64,000 nt of DNA, taken from positions 1,105,491-1,169,490 of the forward strand of contig CAJNDS010002690.1 of assembly GCA_905221605.1 (NCBI GenBank). Reading direction: 5' to 3'. Shown one piece after another: positions 10,974-20,273 of this stretch. Both the position numbers and the translations under genes were made by a program. The stretch comes from Symbiodinium natans (Eukaryota > Sar > Dinophyceae > Suessiales > Symbiodiniaceae). The stretch's first letter is position 1. Each line of letters begins with the position of its first letter. The notes beneath the pieces are model-generated. The model was not told where the DNA came from and searched no databases. It saw nothing but the letters and a program-made list of their open reading frames with translations.

Positions 10974-11407
10974 GGCAGTAAGTCCCCGACTCACGACCTC
11001 TTTAGAGTTAGGACACCTTTGTGCACAGAAGCCCTAAACCCTGATCCCTAAAACTCGAAAGTTCCCACCCGACAGGCGTTTATGGGCAGTTCCCCACATA
11101 GGGGAGGCCTCCCCGCCTCAAAAACTGTTAATCCTTCTGAAATACAAGAGCCCCCAAAAGGGTACCCGAGTTTTGTTAGAGCTTTTGCTGCCGCTCAGAC
11201 TTTAGAATTCCTTTATCCATGGGCTGTCAAGCCCAAGGTAGTTTTTTTTCATTTTTTTTTTTTTTGGGGGGGGGGGGGGTGGGCTGTGATAAAGCCGAAT
11301 ACGCTTAGAAACCTGGACCCAGACACCTTAATCCGAAACCATAAGCCCCAAATTCTTAACCCTGTATCCTAAACCCTAAACCCTAAGCCCTACGCCCTAG
11401 GCCCTGA

Positions 11408-11441
11408 GGGACCTGACGCCCGAAGGTTGGGACGACTCGAG
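11408..11441 (+). CDS. candidate short exon
   Basis: Small island with CCCTAAA on the left. The frame gives DLTPEGWDDSR and is followed by a GT (CGAG|GTTGAA). TTTAGGG begins at about 11505. Too short to classify. Confidence 0.3.
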
Positions 11442-11504
11442 GTTGAACACAACTCTCAGCCCTAGCCTATATCCCGCTTGGGGAATTGTTTGTTGTTTTT
11501 GTTC

Positions 11505-11968
11505 TTTAGGGTTTAGGGTTTAGGGTTTAGGGCTTAGGGCTTGGGATTATAAAACCCAAGAGGATATAAAAAGACATTTTAATTCAGGTTCTAAGGGGAG
11601 TATAGTAGCCGCCAAAACCCTCTGCCTGGGCTTAGGGTTTTAGGGTTTTGGGTTTTGGGGTTTTGGAGTTGTAGGGTTTTAGGGTTTTGGGGTTTTTTGG
11701 GTTTTAGGGTTTTAGGGTTTTAGGGTTTTAGGTTTTAGGGTTGTAGGGTTTTTAGGGTTTTAGGGTTTTTGTGTTTTAGGGTTTCAAGGTTTCAGGGATT
11801 CAGGTTTAGAGTTTCTTGAAGCGTTAATGCCTTGTGCTTTTACACACTTTCGGTTGGTTTAGGGTTTTTTCTGGAACCTTTAAAGCCTTAAGCTTCTGCA
11901 CACTTACGGCCTAAACCCTAAACCCTAAACCCTGAACCCTGAACCCTAAACCCTAAACCCTAAACCCC
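11505..11968. repeat. TTTAGGG and TTTTAGGG/TTTTGGGG arrays, then CCCTAAA
   Basis: TTTAGGG at 11505-11545. Eight-base TTTTAGGG and TTTTGGGG units at 11630-11770. CCCTAAA at 11910-11968. The order (T-type then C-type) is the usual intron order in this window. No gene seen. Confidence 0.75.
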
Positions 11969-11978
11969 GTGTGCATAG

Positions 11979-12043
11979 AGAAGAGCCGAAGGTGACAGCG
12001 GAGGGCAGCCCCGTGGAGGAGACGGAGCACGAGGTGCACCTGG
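11979..12043 (+). CDS. candidate exon, acidic
   Basis: Island between CCCTAAA and TTTAGGG. It starts after CATAG, and the frame reads EEPKVTAEGSPVEETEHEVH and onward, with the GT donor in the first TTTAGGG unit (12044). Glu-rich and hydrophilic, perhaps a linker region. Family not recognised. Confidence 0.5.
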
Positions 12044-12449
12044 GTTTAGGGTTTAGGGCTAGGGTTTAGGGTTTAGGGTTTAGGGCTAGGGTTTAGGGTT
12101 TAGGGCTAGGGTTTAGGGTCTAGGGTTGAGGGTTGAGGGATTTAGGGTTTTAGGGTTCTAGGTTTTTATGGTTTTGGGGTTTTAGGGCTTTAGGGTTTTA
12201 GGGTTTTAGGGTTTTAGGGTTTTGGGGTTTTGGGGTTTTGGGGTTTTTTTGGGGTTTTGGGGTTTTGGGGTTTTGGGGTTTTTGGGGTTTTTGGGGTTTT
12301 GGGGCCGGGGGGGGGGGGTTTGGGGTTTCAGGGTTGAGGGTTTAGGGTTCAGGTTCTCAGGTTCTTGTGCTAAGTTAGGGTTAAGGGTTTAGAATTTTGG
12401 GGCTTAGGGTTTGCGAGACCTGCCAGGTATTTGTGACGGGCTCTTCCAG
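12044..12449. repeat. G-rich array with TTTTGGGG units
   Basis: TTTAGGG (with GGGCTAGGG variants) to about 12125, then TTTTAGGG and TTTTGGGG units to 12305, then a poly-G run. The G-runs on this strand are well suited to G-quadruplex formation. Confidence 0.8.
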
Positions 12450-12542
12450 CATGATCCCCATGTGATGGGGCTCAACAAGAGTGGGACAAGTAGCTTCTTG
12501 CTTGGACTACTCAAGTACGATTTGACCCGTTCCTTGGGATAA
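12450..12542 (+). CDS. candidate terminal exon, unknown protein
   Basis: A CTCTTCCAG acceptor ends at 12449. The frame HDPHVMGLNKSGTSSFLLGL continues to a TAA stop at 12540-12542. Flanks are TTTAGGG left and CCCTAAA right, the reverse of most plus exons, so it may sit inside an intron or end a gene. Family not recognised. Confidence 0.4.
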   Translation, partial: HDPHVMGLNKSGTSSFLLGLLKYDLTRSLG

Positions 12543-12784
12543 CATCATGCCAATTAAGCCCTAAGCCCTAAACCCTGAACCACAGGCACGCAAACCCTTG
12601 AATCTGCGCAAAATAGTGCCCATAAGCCCTATACATCCCAGAAGCCCTACATGTCCAAAATCCCTAAACCCTAAACCCTAAGCCCTAAACCCTAAACCCT
12701 AAGCCCTAAGCCCTAAGCCCTAAACCCTAAACCCTGGCCCTATAAGGATCCTCGACCTGAAGCCCTCAACCCTGAGAATCGAAG

Positions 12785-12839
12785 GCCTTGCCACATCACG
12801 GTGACAGCTCGAAGGCTCGCATCATTCGCTGAGTTTGGG
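12785..12839 (+). CDS. candidate exon
   Basis: CCCTAAA (12555-12735) lies left and TTTAGGG right. After GAATCGAAG the frame reads PCHITVTARRLASFAEFG and meets GT at 12840. No family recognised. Confidence 0.4.
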
Positions 12840-13648
12840 GTTTAGGGGTTTAGGGTGTAGGGTGTAGGGTGTAGGTGCAGGGTGCAGGGTGTGGGGTGCA
12901 GGGCTGAATCTTTGGATCCATGTCATCGTACAGCCTCTGAGAACAAATGAAGCAAAGGAGGGAGGGAGGCCAAACAGTTGGAGAACCGAACATGGGAGGA
13001 CGCTTAGGATAAGCACAATGGCCATAGGTATGCTCGAGGCCTCAAGCACCGGGGCACAAGACACCTCTCTCAAACCCTACGCGGAGCCCTAAACTCCGAA
13101 ACCTGAACACAGGTTGCCCTGAACATCTGGCTGCGGGAACGGCCGCTGCCAAAACGCTGGTGAAAATGAAAGACGGCTGCCGGTGGAGGAAGGGTTTTAG
13201 GGTGTAGGGCTTGGGGTTTGGGGTTTAGGGCTCTGAATTGTAAAAACCCACTCAAACCTCAAGCCCCAACTGAACACCCGAGTTCTAAGTTTCGTTTAGA
13301 TCCTGAAGCTGTACAGTTTAGGTGATTAGGGATTCAGGGCTTCCAGCGCTCAGGGTTCCGGGTTTAGGTTTAAGGTTTAGGGCTTAAGGTTTCGGGCAGA
13401 GGGTGGCGGGTCTGGGAAATCGGGTTGGGCCAATTAAAGGTTTAGATACAGGCGGGTATGGGTGGGTATGGGTACTCCCCAACAGGGGATACCTTTTTCC
13501 AAACTACTATGATTCCTACGACCCACAACAAGGGCTTAGGGTTTAGGAATAACGTGCCTAAGAGCCGGCAAGTAAGACCCTCCCTCAGCAGGGTGCCGCC
13601 TGGTTCAACAGGGATTTGTTTCGCAGTTGTCATGTACTCAAACCCCAG

Positions 13649-13704
13649 GATATTTCAGAGCCAACATCACACCCGAGCTGACGCAAGACCCACGACCAGC
13701 CTGA
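13649..13704 (+). CDS. candidate terminal exon
   Basis: An AACCCCAG acceptor ends at 13648. The frame reads YFRANITPELTQDPRPA and stops at TGA 13702-13704. The preceding 12840-13640 stretch carries only short arrays and low-complexity sequence without a firm gene. Confidence 0.3.
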
Positions 13705-14069
13705 TCTACCCTTCCTGAGTCGGCACAGCCCAGAAAAAAAATCAGAGCTCACTCTCAGCATCCAACCCAAGATCTTAACCCCAAGACTTCGACCCCGCAT
13801 CCAACCTCAACACCATCTTGTAGCCATTTCCAGTAGAGGGGTTTAGGTTTTAGGGTTTAGGGTTTGGGGTTTGGGGTTTAGGGTTTGGGGTTTAGGGTTT
13901 AGGGTCTACCAAATAATCCGTTACCCGCCCCCCCTCGCAAATCAAATTGTCAAGGCCAGGTGGTCAGAATTTCGGATCCACGATTGGGGCTTCGTAATTG
14001 AGGTTTCCTTCTTCAAGTACAACATCGCTGCTTCCATACGAAAACTTGGTTCGTAGATACAGTTCAGAC
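13705..14069. other. stretch without a firm gene
   Basis: A TTTAGGG/TTTGGGG array occupies 13840-13905. The remainder may be the 3' continuation or an intron of the minus-strand kinase fragment, but no frame there can be tied to it. Confidence 0.4.
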
Positions 14070-14595
14070 TTATTCAGCCGGTAATATAATTCGGACCACT
14101 TGGTACATGCTGGGCAAAGGTACGCCGATAAGGTTGCTCTTGCCGTGTCCACCCCCGCCTCCTGGACGTGAGCGACAACCACCACTTGCATTGCACGAGT
14201 TGTACTTGAGAAAGGATCCTGGCAAATACCGCTCCCCGACCATGAGCTTGGCAGGCGCTGCGGTTCCTTCTTCTGCTTCGTAGATGTAGCACGCCACAAA
14301 GATAAGTCTGGCCATGCTGCGTCCGCTCAAGCCTAGCCTGTCTGCTGCCGCCAGCATGTAGAGGCGAGAATTCCACTTTGCCACGGCACTGCTTTTGGCA
14401 TAAGATGACACGACCTCGAGGCAGTTGTGATAATCATCAACATATCTGGACAGCTTTGCCACCATGCGTGCATCTGTTCCCGCTTCCCACATCACTTGGT
14501 GGTCCGCGCCCTGCTCAGCCCAGCGTTTCACCGAAGAGTCCTTGAAACAGTAGACAAGTCGCATCCCTAGTACCCCAGAAGGGATTATAATCTTG
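14070..14595 (-). CDS. alpha-kinase (MHCK/EF2K-type) catalytic domain, fragment
   Basis: Reading leftward from about 14595, the frame gives SGVLGMRLVYCFKDSSVKRW, then MVAKLSRY, then ...YLPGSFLKYNSCNASGG and a stop near 14072. This fits the atypical alpha-kinase fold: a G-x-x-R-x-VY strand, the VAK lysine expected to bind ATP, and the G-x-F-x-KYN motif near the end of the N-lobe. Alpha-kinases phosphorylate Ser/Thr, as in EF2 kinase and myosin heavy chain kinase. Only about 170 codons are present and the Zn-binding C-lobe is missing, so this is one exon or a fragment. A Gly-rich run (RSRPGGGGGHG) after the KYN motif is unusual. It is on the minus strand, opposite most neighbours. ATG at 14562-14564 is internal to the conserved region and is unlikely to be the true start. 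Confidence 0.6.
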
Positions 14596-14795
14596 GTATA
14601 TTATTCATGTTGAGGAATTGCTGCTTGACCAGAGGAGCGGTTCACGCTTGTGTTGGCTTGATCTGTTTGCCTCTCAGCTTTGAACGGTGCTAGTCTTGAT
14701 GTGTTGCTGCAGCTCTTTTCGCTCTAGCGCTGTTAACATCTGGCAATGTTTAAACGGTTGTGGGCGTGCCTTGAAGACTTTCCGGACGAACAAAA

Positions 14796-15250
14796 ATGCA
14801 AGGTCCTAAAACCCTGGATGCCGTGGAGCAGGAGTACAAGAACAGGGAGCAGGAGCAAAAGAACAGGGAGCAGGAGTACAAAAAGTTGCATGAAGAGAAT
14901 GCAGATCTCCAGAAGAAGGAGAACTTTATATCCAGACACCCCTAGATCCACAGTATGAAACCTTTAAGGAAGCCATTAAAGCTTCCGAACATCATGTTAA
15001 GAACGAGTGTTGGTTTAACACCTTGACGGATTATTATAAGGACACACTTATGGGAGACAAGAAGAGAGAAAAGAACAAACTAACAAAATCGGCCATAGTA
15101 AACATAATAGGCAAGACCGAAGAAGATGTTAAAGCAAAAGGTGCATCAATAACAGATATGGCTAAGGCTTTTGAACATTTTAATTTGCAAGTGCCCTGGT
15201 TAATATCTGGAAGCTATCAATCCCTCTTCTTTTGCATAGCGGCCCTGTAG
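14796..15250 (+). pseudogene. frameshifted coiled-coil protein with downstream Cys-containing domain
   Basis: ATG at 14796 opens a 49-codon Glu/Lys/Gln-rich frame (EQEYKNREQEQKNREQEYKK; likely coiled coil) that stops at TAG 14943. Another frame then takes over, reading LYIQTPLDPQYETFKEAIKA, NECWFNTLTDYYKDTLM and ...KSAIVNIIGKTEEDVK, to TAG 15248-15250. A single shift near 14915 would join them, so the gene is broken, spliced there, or carries a sequencing indel. The N-x-CW-x-N segment recalls the catalytic-Cys box of OTU/papain-like proteases, but this is only a resemblance. Base use is more AT-rich than that of the neighbouring exons, suggesting mobile or foreign origin. Confidence 0.4.
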
Positions 15251-15337
15251 GAAAGTGTGCAGCACGAGCAGGAAGAGGCACCCTAAACCCATTCGCCCTA
15301 CCCTGTAAACCCTTCAAACTATGCAACCCCACAGGGT

Positions 15338-15415
15338 TTCGGGTTTAGGGTTTAGGGTTCAGGGTTCAGGGTTTAGGATTTAGGGTTTAGGGTTTGGGGT
15401 TTAGGGTTTAGGGTA
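15338..15415. repeat. TTTAGGG array
   Basis: TTTAGGG, TTTGGGG and TTCAGGG units that begin right after ACCCCACAG, between the broken gene and the MITE at 15491. Confidence 0.8.
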
Positions 15416-15490
15416 CAAGCCCAGTCCCTAAGCCACCACTACACACGGGCGCTCACTCTGGCGTTCCTGGGACCAATGATGGCCACCGGC

Positions 15491-15644
15491 ACTTGAAGGT
15501 TCATCGTACTTGCTAACCAATTATTAACTGTACTTATAACCCTACTTATAATACCCCTAAGGGGCCTTAGAGGGGTTATCGCAATTATAAGTAGGGTTAT
15601 AAGCCAAGTTATAATTGGTCAGTAAGTACCATGAACCTTCAAGC
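15491..15644. mobile_element. MITE family ACTTGGAGGTTCATGGTACT, copy 2 (uninterrupted)
   Basis: A clean copy. ACTTGAAGGTTCATCGTACT and CTAACCAATTATTAACTGTA at the left mirror TATAATTGGTCAGTAAGTAC and CATGAACCTTCAAG at the right; the two halves fold almost end to end around CCCTAAGGGGCC. It is a useful reference for where arrays are inserted in other copies. Confidence 0.8.
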
Positions 15645-15699
15645 AGACCATGGCTCAGCCACTGGCCCAGAAAAGGCCGTAGCATATGGGGGCATGCCA

Positions 15700-15835
15700 G
15701 GGTTTAGGGTTTAGGGTTTAGGGTTTAGGGTTTAGGGTTTAGGGTTTAGGGTTTAGGGTTTAGGGTTTAGGGTTTAGGGTAGTTTAGGGTTATAGGGTTT
15801 GGGGTTTGGGGTTTTGGGTTTAGGGGTTTCCCTAG
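15700..15835. repeat. TTTAGGG array
   Basis: About eleven perfect TTTAGGG units, then TTTGGGG variants, up to the border of the candidate exon at 15836. Confidence 0.9.
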
Positions 15836-15908
15836 TGAAGGTCGCGGCAGCGCGCCTTGCGTCCAACGAGCTCCCCACCCCTGACCACCCACATCTCAAC
15901 CTTATCGG
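15836..15908 (+). CDS. candidate exon
   Basis: After TTTCCCTAG the frame reads VKVAAARLASNELPTPDHPH and continues to a GT in the next TTTAGGG array. Arrays of the same orientation flank both sides. No family recognised. Confidence 0.42.
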
Positions 15909-16488
15909 GTTTAGTGTGTAGGGTTTAGGAGTTTAGGGTTTAGGGTTTAGGGTTTAGGGTTTAGGGTTTAGGGTTTAGGGTTTAGGGTTTAGGGTTTAGG
16001 GTTTAGGGTTTAGGGTTTAGGGCCCTCTGAGCTGAAAAACCCAGTTTGGGGTACTTACCGACATCTGGTTCACCAGTGAACTACCTGCCGGCTAGGGAGG
16101 GGGTTAAGGCGACTACATGGGCGGACTTTAACTAGAATGTATTTCTCGGGTTAAGTGAACTATTAGAGAATAGCAAGCGATCTGATTAGCACTATATAGG
16201 CTTATGTATTACGCACGCTCTATCTATGAGAAACCTTTCGCCCTTTTCAAACGAAGGGGAGTACTGTCACCTGTAAACCGCTGTAAACCCGAAGACCTTG
16301 CACAGAAGCCCTTCGCCCAACATCATCCTTCACTTCACCCCTCGGCCTTACAGCCGTATGCCCTTAACCCTGACACCGTACACCCCACGACGCATGTGTG
16401 CGTTACTCTTCTGGCAGGTAGGGGGTTGAATCAGTTGAACCATCAACCCCGGGTGGAAGCAGAAGGGGGGAATGGGGGCTGCAAGGGC
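15909..16488. repeat. TTTAGGG array and array-free intron interior
   Basis: About fifteen TTTAGGG units to 16022, then roughly 465 bp of unique sequence with no convincing long frame. A 98-codon frame from 16204 runs into CCCTAAA-derived residues and is not trusted. CCCTAAA follows at 16489-16530. Confidence 0.6.
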
Positions 16489-16616
16489 CCTAAACCCTAA
16501 ACCCTAAACCCTAAACCCTAAACCCTAAACCCAGCTTTACAGGTTTCAGCGTTGGGCTCCAGGGGGTTAGGGTTTCGGGATTTGAGGTTTGGGGCCGGTT
16601 TGGGGCTTCCATTGAG

Positions 16617-16659
16617 GCCTGGCAACAGGGCGCCAGGGCACTGGGCCTGTACTTTGCGG
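16617..16659 (+). CDS. candidate short exon
   Basis: After CCATTGAG the frame reads AWQQGARALGLYFAG and meets GT in the TTTTGGG/TTTAGGG array. CCCTAAA (16489-16530) lies to the left. Too short to classify. Confidence 0.35.
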
Positions 16660-16838
16660 GTTTTGGGTTTAGGGTTTAGGGTTTAGGGTTTAGGGTTTGG
16701 GTTGGCATCTTTCATTTAGACTTTTGCGGGCTTGAGGGTTTAGGCAGAGTTTGAATGACTTTCAGGGTTTACGTAGGTACGCGCTCAGCTCCATCATTCA
16801 CCCTTCTTGTGTTCCTGTCGCCACCCCTTCTTTTATAG

Positions 16839-16880
16839 GTTGCCTCGAAGAAGGGCCAGAATCTTACGGAACTGGCCATG
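16839..16880 (+). CDS. candidate short exon with classic acceptor
   Basis: A textbook pyrimidine tract (CCACCCCTTCTTTTATAG) precedes 14 codons VASKKGQNLTELAM, directly followed by GTTTGGGG, so the telomere-like unit would provide the donor. This is the clearest example of an exon ending exactly at an array. Confidence 0.5.
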
Positions 16881-17213
16881 GTTTGGGGTTTAGGGTTTAG
16901 GGTTTGGGGTTTAGGGTTTCGGGTTTAGGGTTTAGGGTTTAGGATTTAGGGTTTAGGGTTTAGGGTTTGATGTAGATAAGCAGCCTGACAGCTCCCCTAA
17001 TGTAGATAAGTCACTATCTAATCACACATATCTGAGGCTGCCAGTTCGCTGTTCGCAAATGGCGAGAGCTTCAATACTGAGGCTGGGATCTACCCCCACC
17101 CTAAACCCTAAACCCTAAACCCCAAACCCTTGGAGTTTTAGAGATTCGTGTACAGGATCCGGGTGGGCGTCGTCCCTAAAATCTTCTCAAACCCCAAACC
17201 TTCAACCCTATAT

Positions 17214-17332
17214 TGAAGCAGGGTTTATATTTCTGTTTTGGGTGAGTGTATATAAGGTTCCTTTTTAATATTGGTGAGTGCATATATTGGGTGTCCTCTT
17301 GGGGGTACAAGAAATATATACCCTACTTCGTA
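17214..17332. mobile_element. MITE-like inverted repeat
   Basis: GAAGCAGGGTTTATATTTCT at the left is mirrored by AAGAAATATATACCCTACTTC at the right (inner segments match, ends vary). Internal TATATA-rich sequence and GGTGAGTG are repeated. Single copy seen. Confidence 0.5.
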
Positions 17333-17748
17333 TAAACCCTAACACCTCCAACCTTCAGCCAAAAGAACCGTAAGACCCGAACCCTAGACCCGCAACACTA
17401 CACCCTGGATCTCCCAGGTTCTTCGAAACCCGAATCCCTAGACCCTAAACCCTGAACCCTAAACCCTAAACCCTCCTAAACCCTAAGCCCCATTCAAAGT
17501 CTTGGACCTCGGATTCTGAGCCTTTGGGTTTTAGAGCTGTGTTCGTACGGAACCTTATTAGGGCTTACTCAGGCTTGTTTGGGATTCTTAAGCCCTTTTT
17601 TCAGGAAACATGGGGCCATTACCACCCCTGTGCCTTCCACCCCCTTAGCTCCTTAAACCCTCAACCCTAAACCCTAAACCGTTTGGATGTGGTAATTGCT
17701 TTTTTGTTTCAGTTTTCAGTTTTCTGGGGCTTTAGGGGCGTCTAGCAG

Positions 17749-17814
17749 CCGAACACAGTGTCCAAACCCCATTTCCTGAGCCCCCCCGCCAACCCTGTGC
17801 ATCCCGGACTTGGG
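17749..17814 (+). CDS. candidate exon, Pro-rich
   Basis: After TCTAGCAG the frame reads PNTVSKPHFLSPPANPVHPG and ends at GT in the following TTTAGGG array. CCCTAAA (17640-17680) lies left. No family recognised. Confidence 0.42.
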
Positions 17815-17907
17815 GTTTAGGGTTTAGGGTTTAGGGTTTAGGGTTTAGGGTTTAGGGTTTAGGGTGTAGGGTGTAGGGTGTAGGGTGTAGAGTGTAGGGT
17901 TTAGGGT

Positions 17908-17995
<88 letters not shown>

Positions 17996-17998
17996 GGT
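17815..17998. repeat. array switching TTTAGGG, TGTAGGG, then TTGAGGG
   Basis: Seven-base units change in blocks: TTTAGGG, then GTGTAGG, then about fourteen TTGAGGG units at 17903-17996. Block-wise conversion points to local expansion of mutated units, not fresh telomerase synthesis. Confidence 0.85.
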
Positions 17999-18078
17999 CA
18001 CGCACTCAACGCCATCAACTCGAAGCCGTTTCTTCGAAAGCTCACCCAGCAGGGCTCCCCAGCTTTGTTCTGGTCAGG
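17999..18078 (+). CDS. candidate exon
   Basis: The frame reads HALNAINSKPFLRKLTQQGS and continues PALFWS to a GT at the next array. It is well balanced and clearly unlike repeat-derived peptides. The left border is inside TTGAGGG units. No family recognised. Confidence 0.45.
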
Positions 18079-18121
18079 GTTTAGGGTTTAGGGTTTAGGG
18101 TTTAGGGTTTAGGGTTTAGGG

Positions 18122-18247
18122 TTTTGGGCTACTAGGACCCGGAGTAGGCCCTTATTTCCGTTTTTCGAGTTGGGGGTTCCCTTGCAATCCCCAAAAAGGG
18201 TACCCTTTGTATTCCTAGGTTACCCCTGGGTCTAGGCCAAAAGCCCA
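18122..18247. mobile_element. introner-like MITE (CTAGGACCCGGAGTAGGCC family), copy 1
   Basis: TTTTGGGCTACTAGGACCC at the left mirrors GGGTCTAGGCCAAAAGCCC at the right. Inside are GGAGTAGGCCCTT, GGGGTTCCCTT, AAAAAGGGTACCCTTT and ATTCCTAGGTTAC. The same order of motifs forms WD40-gene intron 6 (36037-36202), and a third copy lies at 30781-30897. Confidence 0.75.
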
Positions 18248-18349
18248 GAGATCTTGCAGCCTTTTAAATCGTATCCTTATGAAACTGCTAGACCCTAGAT
18301 CCCTTCATGCTAAGCCCTGAACCATAAGCCCAAGGATCACGAAGCAGAC

Positions 18350-18478
18350 CCTCAACCCTAAACCCTAGACCCTAGACCCTAGACCCTAGACCCTAAACCC
18401 TAAACCCTAAACCCTAAAAACCCTAAACCCTAAACCCCAAACCCTAAACCCTAACCCTAAACCCTAAACCCTAAACCC
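18350..18478. repeat. CCCTAAA array
   Basis: CCCTAGA units change into CCCTAAA units with some eight- and nine-base variants, directly before the signal-peptide exon. Confidence 0.9.
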
Positions 18479-18502
18479 CTCCATCGGAACCCAACGGCCG
18501 CC

Positions 18503-18554
18503 ATGCGCCTGGTGGTCGCGGCCAGCCTCTTCAGCTTTCTGGCTCCTTGTCAGG
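18503..18554 (+). CDS. first exon of a secreted or membrane protein (signal peptide)
   Basis: GGCCGCC directly precedes ATG at 18503. The frame MRLVVAASLFSFLAPCQ has one basic residue, a hydrophobic core and small residues near APC, a typical signal peptide. The exon ends at G|GT in a TTTAGGG array, with CCCTAAA upstream. The mature protein would be encoded in later exons; those at 19220 and 19751, with several Cys, are candidates but phases have not been reconciled. Confidence 0.5.
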
Positions 18555-18734
18555 GTTTAGGGTTTAGGGTTTAGGGTTTAGGGTTTAGGGTTTAGGGTTT
18601 AGGGTTTAGGGTTTAGGGTTTAGGGTTAGGGTTTAGGGTTTCTGGGTTTTAGGGTTTAGGGTTTCCGATTCTAGGGGTTTGGATTTGCAGGGTTTAGAGC
18701 TTTTGTTGGGGTTTAGGGTGCGGGCCCTAAAATC

Positions 18735-18862
18735 AACTCATGCAGTAGCCTGTGAGAAAGCTAATGGGGGTTACAAGGAAGCCTAACCGGGCTCGGCTCC
18801 TTTGCAACCCCCGTTAGGCACAAGCCGCCCCGTTAGGCACAAGCCGCCATCCCTTTTTCACA
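18735..18862. repeat. hairpin element with inner tandem duplication
   Basis: GCAGTAGCCTGTGAGAAAG is mirrored by TTTTTCACAGGCTGC, and inside GGGGGTTACAAGGAAGCC is mirrored by GGCTCCTTTGCAACCCCC. CCCGTTAGGCACAAGCCGCC occurs twice in tandem. MITE-like with no coding capacity. Confidence 0.6.
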
Positions 18863-19110
18863 GGCTGCAAGGCCAAACCCCAAACCCCAAACCCCAACCC
18901 CAACCACCCCGCCCCCCCCCCCCCCCCCCCAAACCCTAAACACTACACCCTATATAAACCCTAAACCCCGTTCACATTTTGTTTTTTTGGGACAACTTAG
19001 ACAAACATTCGAGATATAGGGTACTTTAGGGAAGGGGGTTCATGGTGGGTAGGTACTTAGGGAAGTTTAGGGAGCAGTGGGGGAGCATGTGGGAACCTTG
19101 GGTTACATCG

Positions 19111-19206
19111 CCCCAAACCCTAAACCCTAAACCCTAAACCCTAAACCCTAAACCCCAAACCCTAAACCCTAAACCCCAAACCCTAAACCCTAAACCCTAA
19201 ACCCCT
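19111..19206. repeat. CCCTAAA array
   Basis: CCCTAAA and CCCCAAA units directly before the candidate exon at 19220. The preceding 18870-19110 stretch holds a poly-C run at 18911 and no gene. Confidence 0.85.
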
Positions 19207-19219
19207 TGACTCCCTCAAG

Positions 19220-19315
19220 AACCCTATCATCGAGGCTCATGCAGCTCTCGGGGTCACCTGCCCCAGCGACGCATTGGCCGAGTCCTCGCCCCGCGGCCCT
19301 GGGATGTTTAGGGTT
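19220..19315 (+). CDS. candidate exon
   Basis: After CTCCCTCAAG the frame reads NPIIEAHAALGVTCPSDALA and onward, in phase 0, ending near GAT|GTTTAG. CCCTAAA left, TTTAGGG right. No family recognised; possibly part of the gene starting at 18503. Confidence 0.5.
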
Positions 19316-19750
19316 TAGGGGTTTAGGGTTTAGGGTTTAGGGTTCAGGGTTCAGGGTTTCGGGCATCGTGGGATTCTACCCTGGAACCCTCAGATTGTAC
19401 CCCTTGGGTATGGGGGCCCTTTTGGTTTGAGATCCTGTCAGGGTATATCAGGGCCCTACTAGGAGTGTCGTCAGGGAATCTTTTGGGGCACATCCTGAGG
19501 GGTCCAAGTTAGAATCCCGTGATACCCTAAACCATAAACCATAAACCCAAAATCCCAGGGTCGTGTGGCGATGAGGGTTTAGAGGGTTCACAGGGTTCAC
19601 AGGGTTTTGGAGTTCGGGCTGAGGGTTGAGGGTTTAAGATTTAGGGTTTAGGATTGAGGGGTTAGCCTGTATTCCCTAAACCCGAAACCCCAAACCCTGA
19701 ACCCTAAACCCTAAGCCCTAAACCCTAAACCCGAAACCCGAAACCCGAAG

Positions 19751-19857
19751 CCGGCCGCTGCCTGAGGTTTGTGGGAACAAACTTCTGCGCTGACGGTGCG
19801 CCGGCGGCCGTCGGCCCAGGCCTCGATTGCATCCTTGTTATGCTCTTCCAAAGTGGG
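19751..19857 (+). CDS. candidate exon, Cys-containing
   Basis: Left CCCTAAA and CCCGAAA, right TTTAGGG. The frame reads GRC, CLRFVGTNFCADGAPAAVGP and ...LDCILVMLF. Three cysteines in about 25 residues would suit an extracellular domain. No family recognised. Confidence 0.5.
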
Positions 19858-20154
19858 GTTTAGGGTTAGGGTTTAGGGTTTATAGAGTTTATAGGGTTTA
19901 TAGGGTTTACAGGGTTTATAGGGTTTAGGGTTTAGGGTTTCTAGGGTGTGGGGTTGAGGGTTAGGGTTCAGGGTTGCCCTAGAGGCTTCAGGGTTTAGGG
20001 CTGCTTTGCCAGGTTCTTGGTCTGGAGTTAGGGAATTAAGTAGGCACCCTACATCTCCCCTGAGGAAAAATTCCCCGTTCAGGGACTACATAAGGACCCT
20101 GAGTTCCTTATGAGGGATTTAGGATTTAGGGTTTAGGGTTCCCCCCCCTGAAAG

Positions 20155-20263
20155 GCATGCTTTCGAGCTCCAGCTACGATGTGGCTGCCTTCTACTTCGG
20201 GGCCCAGTACTGCGGCATCTGCAAGCAGAAGTTGGCCATGATGCCACCTGCCAGCCCATTGAG
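20155..20263 (+). CDS. candidate exon
   Basis: After poly-C and CTGAAAG the frame reads SSSYDVAAFYFGAQYCGICK and continues QKLAMMPP. The Y-C-G-I-C pair resembles a redox or metal-binding CxxC, but context is too short to assign a fold. It runs into the inverted-repeat element at about 20274. Confidence 0.5.
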
Positions 20264-20273
20264 TTTAAGTTAC

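Noticed and set aside
12180-12305. Ciliate contamination, suggested by TTTTGGGG telomere-like units
   Set aside because: The block grades into TTTAGGG and TTTTAGGG within the same array and lies inside the same exon/array pattern; a local variant is simpler.
17903-17996. CRISPR-like array
   Set aside because: Uniform seven-base tandem units without spacers; nothing in the window has CRISPR repeat-spacer structure.
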